Assembly (NCBI GenBank): GCA_033398695.1
Contig: CM065815.1
Location: 146,365,001 to 146,429,000 of the forward strand
Source: Orobanche coerulescens
Taxonomy: Eukaryota; Streptophyta; Magnoliopsida; Lamiales; Orobanchaceae
Direction: 5' to 3'
DNA length: 64,000 nt
Made by a program: the position numbers and the translations under genes. The notes beneath the pieces were generated by a model. The model was not told where the DNA came from, searched no databases, and saw nothing but the letters and a program-made list of their open reading frames with translations. This document shows, in pieces, positions 45,321 through 56,436 of the stretch (positions are counted from its first letter, which is position 1; every line of letters starts with the position of its first letter).

Positions 45321-45437
45321 TAAATAAATTGACCGGTCAAGTCCCGCAATATGTCCAGCATTTCGCTGAAAGTAACCTTCCCATTACCACCAGAGTCGTA
45401 AACCTTAAAAGAACAGCTTTCGCGAACATGCTGCCCT
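45321..45437 (-). pseudogene. Captured EF-hand exon (calcineurin B-like calcium-binding protein)
   Basis: On the minus strand the segment reads FKVYDSGGNGKVTFSEMLDI and RDLTGQFI, then a stop. The 12-residue loop DSGGNGKVTFSE is an EF-hand calcium loop with Asp at position 1, Asn-Gly at 5-6 and Glu at 12. Position 3, usually Asp or Asn, is Gly, so calcium binding is probably weakened. The flanking hydrophobic helices fit the pattern. A donor-like GGTCAA follows at the Leu-Thr-Gly. It is one exon in the opposite direction to the dehydratase fragment, so it is probably a separate capture. Confidence 0.72.
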
Positions 45438-45439
45438 TT

Positions 45440-45629
45440 TATGTTTCCTACTCCGGAAACCCTAAAACGCCCTTCATCTCTATCGTTTCTGTTCGTTGTA
45501 TAGATCTTTCAGTCTTATACACAGTTTTTTGTCCGTTGTTTTATTTGCCAGATTTTGCTGCAATTGTTCTTGCTGCTGCGTAGGACATATCCATCTCATT
45601 CTGTACGGAGAACTTGGCTGCTACCAGGT
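45440..45629 (+). promoter_or_regulatory. Probable 5' leader exon of the second CACTA gene
   Basis: Pyrimidine-rich with AAACCCTAAAA (telo-box-like) at about 45458, typical of plant 5' leaders, and it closes with a good donor, CTACCAGGTACAA, at 45629. The matching acceptor would be AAACAG at 47296-47301, just before ATG 47306, giving a leader intron of about 1.7 kb. This is inference from splice signals alone. Confidence 0.45.
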
Positions 45630-47301
45630 ACAATTGCAAGCCCAGTTTTGTTAATTGCTTATTAGTGTTGGAATGTATTTGTTCATTTTATTGTAGAATT
45701 AGCGTCTCTTTGAATATATTTGGCGCTGTCTTTTTCCCGCAAGTGTTACTGCATTTATGTTTGTTTTTCTTAGAGGGTTGGATATGCAGTTCATGTATTC
45801 CTTTCTACAATTTCCTTAGTTGAAATTGGTTGTGCCCTGCGCGAAGGCCTCCGACGAATTTAGCTTAATGATTACATTTTTTTAAATTGATTTTGTTTTT
45901 ATCTGTTTGTATTAAGTTATTTGGTTTTCGTGTTCGATTCTTGATTCAAGGATTTTTCATTTAATCAAGCTATGTGTTATTGCGCTGCTTCAATTCTTGA
46001 TTAAAGGCTTTTTCATTTAATAAGTGATATTTGACCTGTCTCTCGCTTGCCATTAAGTAGCAGTGCCTCGTCTTTGGTATTTTTCATTTTGCTAGGTAAT
46101 TTGTGAGCTTGACTTTGATTATATATTCAATGTTTACTATGCATTATTATTTAGTGAAATTTATTATCTAGTGAAAGATTATTCGTTACTTATTCTACTG
46201 CATTTGCTCGGGAAGCTGGGAAAATGCGAAGGTTGGGTTCTTGCATTTAACTTTACATATGGTCGGTTGTATCCTCTTTTTGAAATTATATGTCGCATTT
46301 TATTATTATAACAATCACTACAAGTTGTTTGTTGCATTTTGAGAAATCTGGCAAATCAGATTGACAAAACAGGCCTTGTATTTTTTAAAATTGACATAAC
46401 AAACTTTGGAAAAAATTTAAAATTTGACGAAATAGACCCTGAAATATTTAAATTTGACATAACAAGCCCTGTTGAATTGTAAAACCTGACAGATGAGTGC
46501 CTATATTTTAAAAATTGATAGAACAGACCCTGAAATTTTTAAAATTGACAGAACAAACCCTGAATTGACAGAACAAACCCTGAATTATTTAAAATTGACA
46601 GAATAGACCCTGAATTGCAAACATGACACGGAACAGTCCCTGCATTTTAAAAACTGATTTTTTTATTTCATATGCACTGGCTTTGTTATTTTTTTGTTTC
46701 TGTCAGCTTTTTGACAGAACTGATTTTGTTATATCATACACAGAACAGTCTGATGTGTTGGACAGTAATGTTCTGTGTTTCTGTTTTAGCTTTTTTAATA
46801 TGTCGACCTTTCAATAGGTAACTGGATCTAAGTTGTGGCGGCAGGTTGGAGAGTCATTTCATCCAACCAAAGTAAGGCTCTTTGTGGAAAATCTATACCA
46901 CTGGTTGCTTGTTTTATCTGTGTGTCAAGTATGTATTCTTACAATAGTTTTTCAGCTTTTGTGATGTGCGTAACTGACTCATTATCAAAGTCATTTACTT
47001 TTTTATTAAGCACTTCCTTTTCTTTTTCAAACAGCAAGTAGTTGTTATCAAATGATTGTGATATTTTTGGCTTTGTTGGACTAGGAGTGATCATCTCATG
47101 AAATAGAAAGTTCTGTACTTAATATAAAACTCTCTGGTTCGGATATCCTCTTGCTTCCGTAAAGGAAATCTTTTAGAAATAAATATATTTCCACACATCC
47201 TGCTATTTCTTTTATATTTGAAAATGACAGTTCTATAGCTTAAAAATGAATTTCTTTTATTTCATTGCTTATGATCTTCTTATTAACTTATTACTAAACA
47301 G
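45630..47301. other. Probable leader intron of the second CACTA gene
   Basis: T-rich sequence without coding signal. It includes the degenerate tandem repeats at 46360-46650. Confidence 0.45.
46360..46650 (+). repeat. Degenerate tandem repeat, unit about 30-40 bp
   Basis: About eight or nine copies of a unit close to AAAATTGACAGAACAAACCC plus TGAATTATTT. One copy (ATTGACAGAACAAACCCTGA) is freshly duplicated near 46543-46582. Confidence 0.8.
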
Positions 47302-50080
47302 GCACATGACTACTCCACCGACATCTCGTTCCACTTCTCCAGTGGAGACTATATCGAGGAAAACTAGACAATCGACACGATGTAGAGATATGACAAAAAC
47401 ACGTGTGGATGGAAAAAAGTTACCGCTTGATTTCGATAAGGTCACAGGAAAAACTAAAAGGGCTTATAAAGTGAAGTTAAGCACGTATTTGGGAAAACTT
47501 GCTCGAGATAATGTTCCTATTTTGCATCCTAGATGGTTAGAAGTACCAGAATCGGATAAGAATATGATTTGGTAGGATGTTTTGGTATTTTCACTAAAAC
47601 TTTATTTACTTAACTCGCATGTTTTGACATTTAAAGTATTTAACCATATTATTATTATTGCCTAATTCTTCAATTTTCATTGTTATTTATAGTCCAACTT
47701 CGATATTAGCAATAGCGAACAATTGAAAGAGAAGATATTGCAATCAGTGGGCTTAAAGTGGAGACATATTAAATCCGAATTGATGCGTGACTGGGTAAAT
47801 GGTGCATACAAGGACATGTCTCCTTGTGAAAAGTACAATATCTCGGAGACTGATTGGAACGAATTCAAGAAGATTAGACTAGATCCTTCGTGGGATGTAA
47901 GTTTGAGTTTTTTTATCTACTGCAATGCTTGTGTATTTTGCTATTCTTGTATTAGTGTTTCTCCTCATAATCACAGGTAAAAAGAAAAAAGCACAGGACA
48001 TCCAAAAACTGAACACCGCTCCCCATACTATGTCTCGTGGAGGTTATGACTGGCTTGGAGAGAAGATTATGGAAAGTAAACTAAAGCAACGACAAGAGGA
48101 AGCCAAACAATCTGGTAATGATACAATTGTTGATCCTCCATCTACTCCGACACGCCACCAAAAATATAAGTTGGGCTGAATTAAGAAATCATGTGAGATG
48201 ACATCTGATGCAGTATGCGAGATTGCTAAGAGGATTGTAAGTTATTAATTTTTGTTCTGTATTTTCCTCAAATAATGACACAAAACTTAGTGTGTGAATG
48301 GCGAGTAAGTCACCTACAGTTTCATGTGCTTAATTTTAATGGTTTTTTTCATTACAAAGGAACATGATCATATTTATATGTATGATTTTTGCTTTCTCAC
48401 CATTTCTCATAAGCCATTGGCACTATATCCCAAATCTCCTTTCTTAAATGTTATGAAAATGAAAATTAATATTGCTTTTTTTTTAAAATTTATGATATTG
48501 CTAAAAACGCATTAGTAATAACATTTTCTATATGTAAGACTAATATTAGAAATCTTAAGAAAACTGTAAAAATTAAAAGAAAAAAATTGAAAAAAGAAAA
48601 CCCTAAAAAACTCAACAAATACCATGGAAAAAAACTAAAAGTGCCAAGAAATTATTTTAGAAAAAAAGGCTAAAAATGGCACAAGAAAACCCTGGAAAAT
48701 TAAAAGTATTTTACACACTAAAAATATATGCCTGTTTTACAAGTTATTCAAATGCTCTATCTTTATTCATTGTAGGATGAGTTTGAGGAGCAGTGGTCAC
48801 AGGGTTCCTTTATTAATGAGGGTCGCAAGGATATATTATCAGCTGCAGTTGGGCGACCAGAGCACCCGGGTCGTGTTCGTGGTGTTGGATTCGGTGTGGG
48901 CATTCGAGAGTACTTTGGAGGTCATTCTCGTGGGTCAACAACATCATCATTAAGTCCAGGATTTTGGAGCGCCTAACACAGAAGATTACATAAGAAGTCA
49001 CACAAAACTTAATGAAGCAGTTCGGCCCAGCTTTGGAAGCATTGAATCAATCTCAACATACTCCAGTACATAATGACACACCTCCTCTACGTGTCAACAC
49101 AAAGGGGCGTTGTATTGCTGCTACAAACCTCTCACGGGAGGAGACAAACGTGGACAAGGTTGATCGAGTTGAGTTGTATATTGATGAGTATCCTCCTCGT
49201 CTGGTGGCCCTTGGGAGAGTTATTAAGGGGGGACCAACTTTACACGTTGTGCCTCTATATGGTGATTTAGCTAGGGTGATTGTTGAAGATGTTCGAGCCA
49301 CTGATGCTCCAGTCCTGGTTCCTACGTCGGAGGTAAGTTTAGTGTGGCAAGCCGTAGGTGGTTTCTTTGGCGTAGTTGATACTGAAGTGCCATTGTACGT
49401 ATGCCACACCGATGTTCTAGAAATATTTCAGGGGAATGATTGGCTTAGTATCTCAGTTATGCAACTCTGGATCATGCAAGTAAATTTATAACTACTTTTT
49501 AATAATATGACTTTATGTTTGTTTAATGTGAAGCTGCTTTTGCATATATACATTATCAGTTGCATATTTTTTTGTGACAATAATATTATTGTTATTGTAA
49601 TATTAAATTTGTAATGTAACTCTAATAATAATGTGCATTTGATTTACTGTTATCAAAATTACCTATCGAAAGTTAAAATTCTTTTTATTGATTATTAGGT
49701 ATCTAAAATCACTAATCGTAGACACGGTGAAAGATAATTTGTATGGATTTCTTCCATACAAAGTATGGGGAATAAGAAGTCTGAAGCCACGTCGTATATT
49801 CTAAGAAATATTCGGGATTCGAAAAACAGATTTTTCTTAGAGCTTATCACTATGAGTAAGTACAACGACCTAACAATTAGCATCAGATTTTTAACAATGC
49901 AACACTTTTGGTTAAATAAGAAACTTTGTAACATGTTTATAAAAATTAGCTTGTTTGTTTTCAAAATGCAGACGACATTGGCAACTCTTAGTAATTTTAC
50001 CTAAGCAAGGGACTGCCGTGTGGTTTTGTTCATTACATCGTAAGCCCGATCAGGATATCAAATTCATAGGGCAGATCTAA
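47302..50080 (+). pseudogene. Second CACTA gene: Transposase_24 (Ptta/En/Spm)-like, DUF8039 and Ulp1-like peptidase segment, multi-exon
   Basis: The start is ATG 47306 (MTTPPTSRSTSPVE). Exon blocks are 47302-47571, 47693-47897 (EKILQSVGLKWRHIKSEL), 47979-48237 (MSRGGYDWLGEKIME), 48777-49476, about 49700-49853 and about 49972-50080, most with GTAAGT/TAG-type splice signals. 48777 onward has the family words GRPEHPGRVRGVGFGVGIRE. It is followed by a DUF8039-like block, LVALGRVIKGG with VPTSEVSLVWQAVGG. The last exons resemble the Ulp1 (C48) cysteine peptidase: FFLELIT, then after an intron HWQLLVILPKQG and SLHRKPDQDIKFIGQI, with TAA at 50078. The His of HWQLL matches the catalytic His; the Asp and Cys parts are not seen. 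Stops at about 48175 and 48991 and a shift near 48960 disable it. Confidence 0.8.
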
Positions 50081-51509
50081 AGAAGTAAAATGAATAAAGA
50101 TAGAATAAGTTGTACAAGTTAGTGATTGTTTTTAGTCTTTTGTTCTGCATGCGGTGTGGTTATGGTCAATGTTTTTGTACCACAAGCTGTTATGTTGGCA
50201 CCGTGGATGGTTTATTGATAGGTGTTTCGATTTAGAATATGGGAGTTGATTTGGTCATCATGTTATGTTTAGTTCCTTGAGTTTTTGATGTTGTTGCATG
50301 TGATCATCGTTGTGCAATTAACCATTCAAAGTTGTCGTTGCATTCAAAATGTACTTAAATTGCGGCATTTGCACATTCGATTGCATATAAGTGTAGCGCA
50401 TACCTCGTCAATCCACAATTTTGATATGTAACATAACCGTTGTCACATAAATAGCCTCAACTGGCTTTTCTTTTTTGTGTTGTGTGTGTCAATTGTAACA
50501 TGATTTCGCAATCTATTGTGCAATTTTGTTGTTTTGCATCATTGCTGATACTTTTGTGATGTCTGTTGTAATGTTCATCATAAAATATTGATTTGAGTTG
50601 CGACGTGGTGTAGTGTGGCAGGTGTGTAATTCTTGTGTTTGATATTCTAGCTTAGAATGTTGTTGTACTGCTGTTGCAGGGTGTATGATTGTTGTTGATT
50701 GTTTAACCTGATGCATGCCCTTGCAATGTTTCCTATGTTGCACGATGCTTAATTTATTGTGTATATCAAACATGTAGTAAAACATAAATGCCCAGTTCAT
50801 GCTCCTACTTTGCTGTGTAGTGATGTGGACAACCAACTTAAACTCACTAGCTTGCTGTTTTATGCTGAAATCGTATGTGACAAGCACACACAGCTAAAAA
50901 TATATGTGGCGTACGTGAGCAGCTGTGTATTAAGTAGATTGTAATCTGCTCGATTGACTGCAAATGTGTGTTGTGTGATGTAGTGAAAACTGTTGTTGTA
51001 TGGAACACCCTTATTGTGTTTACATTCCACATTGTAATTTTACATTCCACATTGTAATAGATTTTGGATAATTACAAATTGACTGAAAAGAGCATTAAAG
51101 AAAATCGAACGCAATGGGCAAAATATTTTCTTACCAAATTTGGTTAGATGTTTTGTATGATATACAAATTGTTGGTTTTTGTTATTCTCGAATTGATTTT
51201 CATTTGCGATGTTGATGATTGAAGTGTTTGTGAATGGATATTTAGTGATATCGTTTTCTTTTAGCTTTGGTGTTTGTAGAGAGGGTATGATTTTCAACTG
51301 TGTAGTTGTTACTTTGATATATGTACTATAGTAATATGCTTGTGTTGACGAACAATATTCGTTGCCTTTGGATTTGTATATATTCTTTTGGTGGTCAATA
51401 TGTGAGAGTAACTGTATTGTGTTTCTAATGTTGAACGAGCTGTTGGTGTAGAGACCCAATTTTATACAGGTGGAATTGGCACATTTGATAGGGCTGGGGT
51501 TGAAAACTG
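50081..51509. other. CACTA 3' non-coding region
   Basis: Low-complexity T- and G-rich sequence, with no domain recognised on either strand. It leads into the subterminal hairpins. Confidence 0.5.
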
Positions 51510-51930
51510 AAACAAATTCACATCGGTTATATATGTAACCGATGTTAATCCTGGGAGACATTTTACATCGGTTGTAAAACCGATGTAATAACAACATGCA
51601 CATTAAATACCAACCGATGTGATTTACAACTTTAACATCGGTTTTAAAACGATGTAAACTAACCGATGTGACGAACAAAATATAACATCGGTTGTTAAAC
51701 GATGTAAATATTAACAAATCACATCGGTTTAGCAACCGATGTAAATATCAATAAATAACATCGGTTGTTTAACCGATGTAAATATCAACAAATCATATCG
51801 GTTGTTTAGCCGATGTAAAGAACAAATTTAACATCAGTTTGAAAACCGATGTGAATTTTTTACATCGACGGATACGACATTGGTTGTAAAACCGATGTGA
51901 ATGGCATAAAAAACCGATGTGAAATCCTAT
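51510..51930. repeat. CACTA subterminal repeats: hairpins ACATCGGTT...AACCGATGT
   Basis: About nine inverted pairs of ACATCGGTT and AACCGATGT with loops of 2 to 10 bases (for example near 51512, 51566, 51632, 51690, 51722, 51758), plus single copies. Subterminal motif arrays of this sort bind the element-encoded TNPA-type protein in En/Spm. The assignment to this element follows from direct adjacency to its TIR. Confidence 0.92.
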
Positions 51931-51943
51931 TATCATAGTAGTG
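51931..51943. repeat. Right terminal inverted repeat of the CACTA element
   Basis: TATCATAGTAGTG ends at 51943. It reads CACTACTATGATA on the other strand. The next three bases, CAA, would be the target duplication. Confidence 0.88.
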
Positions 51944-53370
51944 CAAGATGACCATGTCATCACTTATTATTATCTCAAATAACAACACATAGGGTAACTA
52001 CATGTTACCATGCAACATCATAACAATAGAAACACACAAGGTATCGCGTGGCCATGCCCTCTTAGCGTCGACCCTCGAAGGTTTCACCGAATAGTTCCTA
52101 ATTGGGCAAACCATTCATAATAGCACTAATCACTTCCCCAACCAACATTCTCATACGGATAACATCATATAAGCTACAAACGGATAAAACCATACCATCA
52201 TAACATTCAGGTATACAACTGAAATTCTACAACGAGAATGGTAACACGACAATAATTCAAATCACCCGGCCTCACAAGCAATTTCCAGTCTATTACTCGC
52301 AAGCGATAAATCCACGTTACATACACATAGCATCTTAACGTGCGCTAAGTACACAATTAGCGTGCGTTAATTAACTGGTTCAATACAGTAAATTTTACCA
52401 ATCCGAGTTTAAAGTTTAAGTCGAGTAAGATTTTTCATCTTTCACTATTTGTTTTTGAAAGTAAAAGTGACATTTTTTATTTTGGAATATAAAAAATTTA
52501 TGGTGGGAAAGAGTTTTAAAATCGTGTAATCGAATTACTTGAAAATAAAAACAATACGTTTAAAATTATTTTTAAAATCCTTCTGAACGCGACAAAAGAT
52601 CAACGACGGTAACAATTTACAAAATGTCCAAAATACTTCAAAACACATTTTTCAAATACCGTCGTAAGGTTTCATTTGAGGATACGAGACCGGCTCGCAA
52701 AATCCAAATATTTTTTAAAATCCACACGAAACCGCCACTTAACCACGCCGTGAAAACTTTTTGAAACTTTGATTTTCCACGACCATACTCAAGTCTATGA
52801 AATTTTCATAAAAGAGTTTTTCAAACATGCACGCAGCAGACATAAATACCAAAGTGAACATGATTGTAGCATATAACAACAATTAGCCAATATAGTCAAT
52901 TCTCAAACACATGCCTATACGGCATTCAAGATCACCAATTCATCGAACACAACTCATTACCACCAAATTCAAACACATGTCAACACCATTTATATGAGTT
53001 TCTCAACAAACTCTACCATCGATACATTCCCTCGAACACATCAATGTTTAAGTTTTCATATCATACTACACCACTCGGTGTCAGATCCGTTAATACATCC
53101 AACTCATCACACAAGTAATATACCACAAGTATCAAATATGAATTTTATCTCCATGACACGCATGTAAACAGAGTCATGAAACATAGGTAATACACATAAA
53201 AGAGGGGACTTACATCCACAGGTCGCATGAAGATGATGGCTGCACCACGATACTAATCACGATCGACATCTCAGACGACGCGTCGCGACACGACTTAGTC
53301 AGGCAATATCCGATGAGACAAGACTCAACAAACACAACTTGACCCGAAAACCTAGGTTTCCACAACCTAT
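51944..53370 (-). other. 5' leader of element B
   Basis: No gene. It holds two palindromes of the type found in LTR A (TTAACGTGCGCTAA at 52335-52348 and TTAGCGTGCGTTAA at 52357-52370). Confidence 0.55.
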
Positions 53371-53382
53371 GCTCTGATACCA
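53371..53382 (-). other. Primer binding site of element B
   Basis: The minus strand reads TGGTATCAGAGC, the standard complement of initiator methionine tRNA, five bases inside the LTR. Confidence 0.88.
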
Positions 53383-53387
53383 TATTC

Positions 53388-54681
53388 TGTAACACCCCCA
53401 ATCCTCTCGGAAATATTACAGCACCGAAGACCCTCTCCGTGAGGATCTACTAGGCTAGATCCCAAACACAGACATCACAACAAATGCCAAAATGGCTGAA
53501 AAACACATCCATGGACCGATTTGGTCTTTCATCAATTACATACAACTCAAACTCCATATACATCGATATTACAAAACTCTTACCCGCACGGGGGTTAAAG
53601 TACAACAACACTCCCATAAGACGGGAGAACTCTACAGTGGAAAGAATAATACAATTTGACCAACAAATCTCAATACTGGCCCTCATATGATTAGTATCAT
53701 TTGTCTTCCATCATCCTTCGTACCGATCCCGTGTTTTGCTCCTCAAGAACCTACACGTACCTGAATGTAATACAGAGATCCACCCCACGATTACTCGGGG
53801 GTTAGCGAAATTCCACTATTTTGCTAGTGCAGGTATAAAGTGCAATTACGAGACATACAGGTCATATTCCAAGAATATAATAATTGTGAATAGCCAACCA
53901 GTTAAACGTATTAAAAGACTTCCCGAGATAATTCACTTGAGTTAAAACAGTTTGAATCATGAAAGGTAGGAATGATACCAATATACATTTTGCAAAGCAT
54001 TTTAAGATCTCGGGAGTTATGAAAACACTTGAGTTCAAAGGATCTTCAACTCATCGAAAACCATGTAGGGACATTACCCAAAGATTATTTTCCAAAATAC
54101 AATTCAGAACACGAAGCACGGGGTCCAAGACCCAATCGTTCATATCAACTTACTCCCAAAGGTTATTCTTGTCCCATGCTAACAAGTGTGATCCTCAGAG
54201 CTTCTTCGTGCATACCCGAGTGAATAAACCAATGGTCAATAATAGAGTCACACATCAATATGACAACGGTCACGCAAACAACTCAAATATTAGGATTCCA
54301 CAACGGACATATAACATACACTCATAGTTATCCTGGCATCGGGCTAACAAGCCACGAACCTCGGAGTCTCGCGACGACATACCCGGTATGGATAACCCAA
54401 TAGTTATCTGGGCATCGTGCTAGCAAGCACGAACCTTGAAGTCTTGTGACGGCGTACCCAGTTTGGATCACCCATGACGAGTATGTGACACATCCAATAT
54501 ATACACCCATAAGTTATATTGGTATCGGGCTAGCAAGCCACAAACCTCGGAGTTTCTCAAGACCTACCCGATTTGGATAACCCTATGGTCACACTTAACT
54601 TACAACCAAATTGCAACAACCACACATCAATAAGAAAGTACACTTTTCCAACAATACCGAACGGCGTAACCTCCTAACAAA
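53388..54681 (-). repeat. 5' LTR of element B, interrupted by C
   Basis: The plus strand starts TGTAACACCCCC. The region 53760-53850 matches the C LTR at 56880-56955 (GAGTAATCG, ACTAGCAAAATAGTGGAA). Three diverged tandem units of about 80 bp lie at 54326-54595. Confidence 0.85.
54326..54595. repeat. Tandem repeat in LTR B, about 80-bp unit
   Basis: Three copies share ATCGGGCTAGCAAGCCA, CCTCGGAGT and TTTGGATAACCC-type words. The position corresponds to the tandem blocks of LTRs A and C. Confidence 0.88.
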
Positions 54682-55004
54682 TGTAATATCCGCAATTTCG
54701 ATTTCCGGTAATTTTCTTTTTTTGGAGGGAGTCCGTTTTGACGATTCACTTGTGATCGTTTCGTCATTCTGAGAATGATTAATTTTGCACTTTTTGACGT
54801 CCGAGTTTGTTTCGGTGTCATTTTGTTGAGTTTCGTACTTCTTAACGACTTTTCCGCACTTGAGTGCGATCCTTGCGAATCTCATTCGAAACTATTGTTT
54901 CGTGTTTCCCGTAAGTCCATTTAATGTTGTTAGATGGGTTGTGAACTTCGGTTTGGTTATTTGATCATGTATCATGATTTTTTGGCACTTTTTGGGCACG
55001 AACA

Positions 55005-55165
55005 GGGTGCGCCGCGGCACAAGGGGTTGCGCGCCGCGGCACACACCCTGTAGACTCGAGCCTGGCAGCAGCTGTACCGCGCGCCATGGCCCTCTGCTGG
55101 TTTTGCCGCAGCACTACCTGGACGCCTGCTCGCAAATTTCAGCCGCGGGCAGACACCTCGATCAT
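55005..55165. repeat. GC-rich block with GCGCCGCGGCAC-type repeats in LTR C
   Basis: A GC-rich island in an AT-rich LTR, with several GCCGCGGCAC words. The 3' LTR copy (about 60470-60650) has an extra stretch with one more word. The function is not known. Confidence 0.75.
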
Positions 55166-56207
55166 GTTACACGGTGATCAGTCGACCCATTTTCCAGCGG
55201 ATTTTTGGAGAGAAGATCATTTTCATCTCCTTTCTCCTTCCTTCTCTCCCTTGGCGACTTCCAGGTAATTTTTTTGGGCGATTTGGCATCTTCAATCTTA
55301 GAGATTTCATCCTCCTTGAGTTCTTGGTGTAGATCAACAACACCAATTTGTGTTCTTCTTCATTGATCCGAGATATTTTCTTGATTCTCTAGAGTTGACC
55401 TTTCTTTTTGGAAGTTTTGTTCTTAATTCCGAATCCAATCCGGTTTAGATGAATCGATTGGTGCTAGATGTTGTTGTTAAACATGTTTTATGGATTGTAT
55501 ATCCATACCTTTGGTTCGTTTCAACCCTAATGGTGATTTTAGTGTTCTTCAGGTGTAGTGAACATTTAATGTTCGATTAAAAGTTCGAAGGAGTTTTCCT
55601 TCGATAGTTTGTTGTGATCTACGTTGTTTTTTATCTTGATCCTCGTCGTAATCATGTTTTTGTTGTTTCTTCCGGAGGATTATAGGTGATCGAGGATTCC
55701 GAGTTGAATCCCATTTGGTGATTGATAATTCGTGTGGTGTTATTCTCGTAGTGTTTGCGGTGCTATCGTGTTCTTGGTAGTGCTCGGGAGTTCGGGGCTG
55801 TTCGACCGCATCCCATCCATCGTCTCGTTGCGATCATAGTTTCGAGGCAAGTACCTTGTCCTTTCATTTCTTGTTTCGTGGATATGATGATCGATGATCG
55901 TCTAAATATATTCGTTTGGTTATTTGAGATGAACTTTCAAAGATTTGGTTTAGCCTCGCTAAAGGCTCTCTTCCAAAACGTGTATGTGTTTTGTGAATGG
56001 TGTGTTTTGTGAATGATTAAGTGAATTATATGGATACACTTGGTGTTGATGTCGTGCTTTGATAATATATATACATATATATTATTTTATTTCGGTGCGT
56101 TGTGATTTGACGATTATGTCATGCTAGACATTTATTGTCTCTGGGTGAATTGTTGGAATATCCTTAGTGTGATATTTTATCTGTGTGAATGTGTGGATAT
56201 GGTCGAG

Positions 56208-56436
56208 GTCTACGGTGACACGTGGTATGTGATCATGTGGTCAGGATGCAACAAGTGATTGATCCAACCATGAGAGCCTAAGACAATCTACGGTGACACA
56301 TGGCTTGTGATCATGTGGTCAGGATGCAACAAGTGATTGATCCAACCGTGAGATGATAAGAATACCTGCGGTGACACATGGCATGTGATCATGTGGTCAG
56401 AAGACAACAAGTTATTGATGTAACCGTGAGATGTTG
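56208..56436. repeat. Tandem repeat in LTR C, about 78-bp unit
   Basis: Three copies share GGTGACACATGG, GTGATCATGTGGTCAG and GCAACAAGTGATTGATCCAA. Confidence 0.92.

Larger units (their letters stand above)
41756..51943 (+). mobile_element. CACTA (En/Spm) DNA transposon, left end missing
   Basis: The right end is ATCATAGTAGTG at 51932-51943, the reverse of a CACTACTATGAT terminus, preceded by an array of subterminal hairpins. Inside are a TNP2-type transposase with DUF4218 and DUF4216, captured gene fragments, and a second multi-exon gene. No CACTA terminus exists on the left, where TNP2 starts mid-domain beside the cut LTR A. It is therefore a truncated element of at least 10.2 kb. Confidence 0.9.
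51944..54681 (-). mobile_element. Tekay-like gypsy element B: leader and 5' LTR only
   Basis: On the minus strand it reads LTR end, PBS, then a leader homologous to that of element C (for example GACGCGTCGTCTGAG and CGACCTGTGGATGTAAGTC). The leader is cut by the CACTA element 1.43 kb after the PBS, about where gag begins in C. The LTR is cut at 54682 by C. Confidence 0.82.

Noticed and set aside
45440..45583. Plus-strand ORF over the EF-hand fragment and leader (MTGQVPQYVQHF)
   Set aside because: Its first part is the antisense of the EF-hand exon and its second part is a pyrimidine-rich leader.
51040..51735. Minus-strand ORF of 231 codons at the CACTA right end
   Set aside because: It runs into the subterminal hairpin array, has an AT-driven Asn/Ile/Tyr/Lys composition and no recognisable domain. 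Probably chance in AT-rich DNA.
51510..51930. CRISPR-like array of regular repeats
   Set aside because: Units are inverted pairs with short loops next to a CACTA terminus in plant DNA, with no spacers of constant length.
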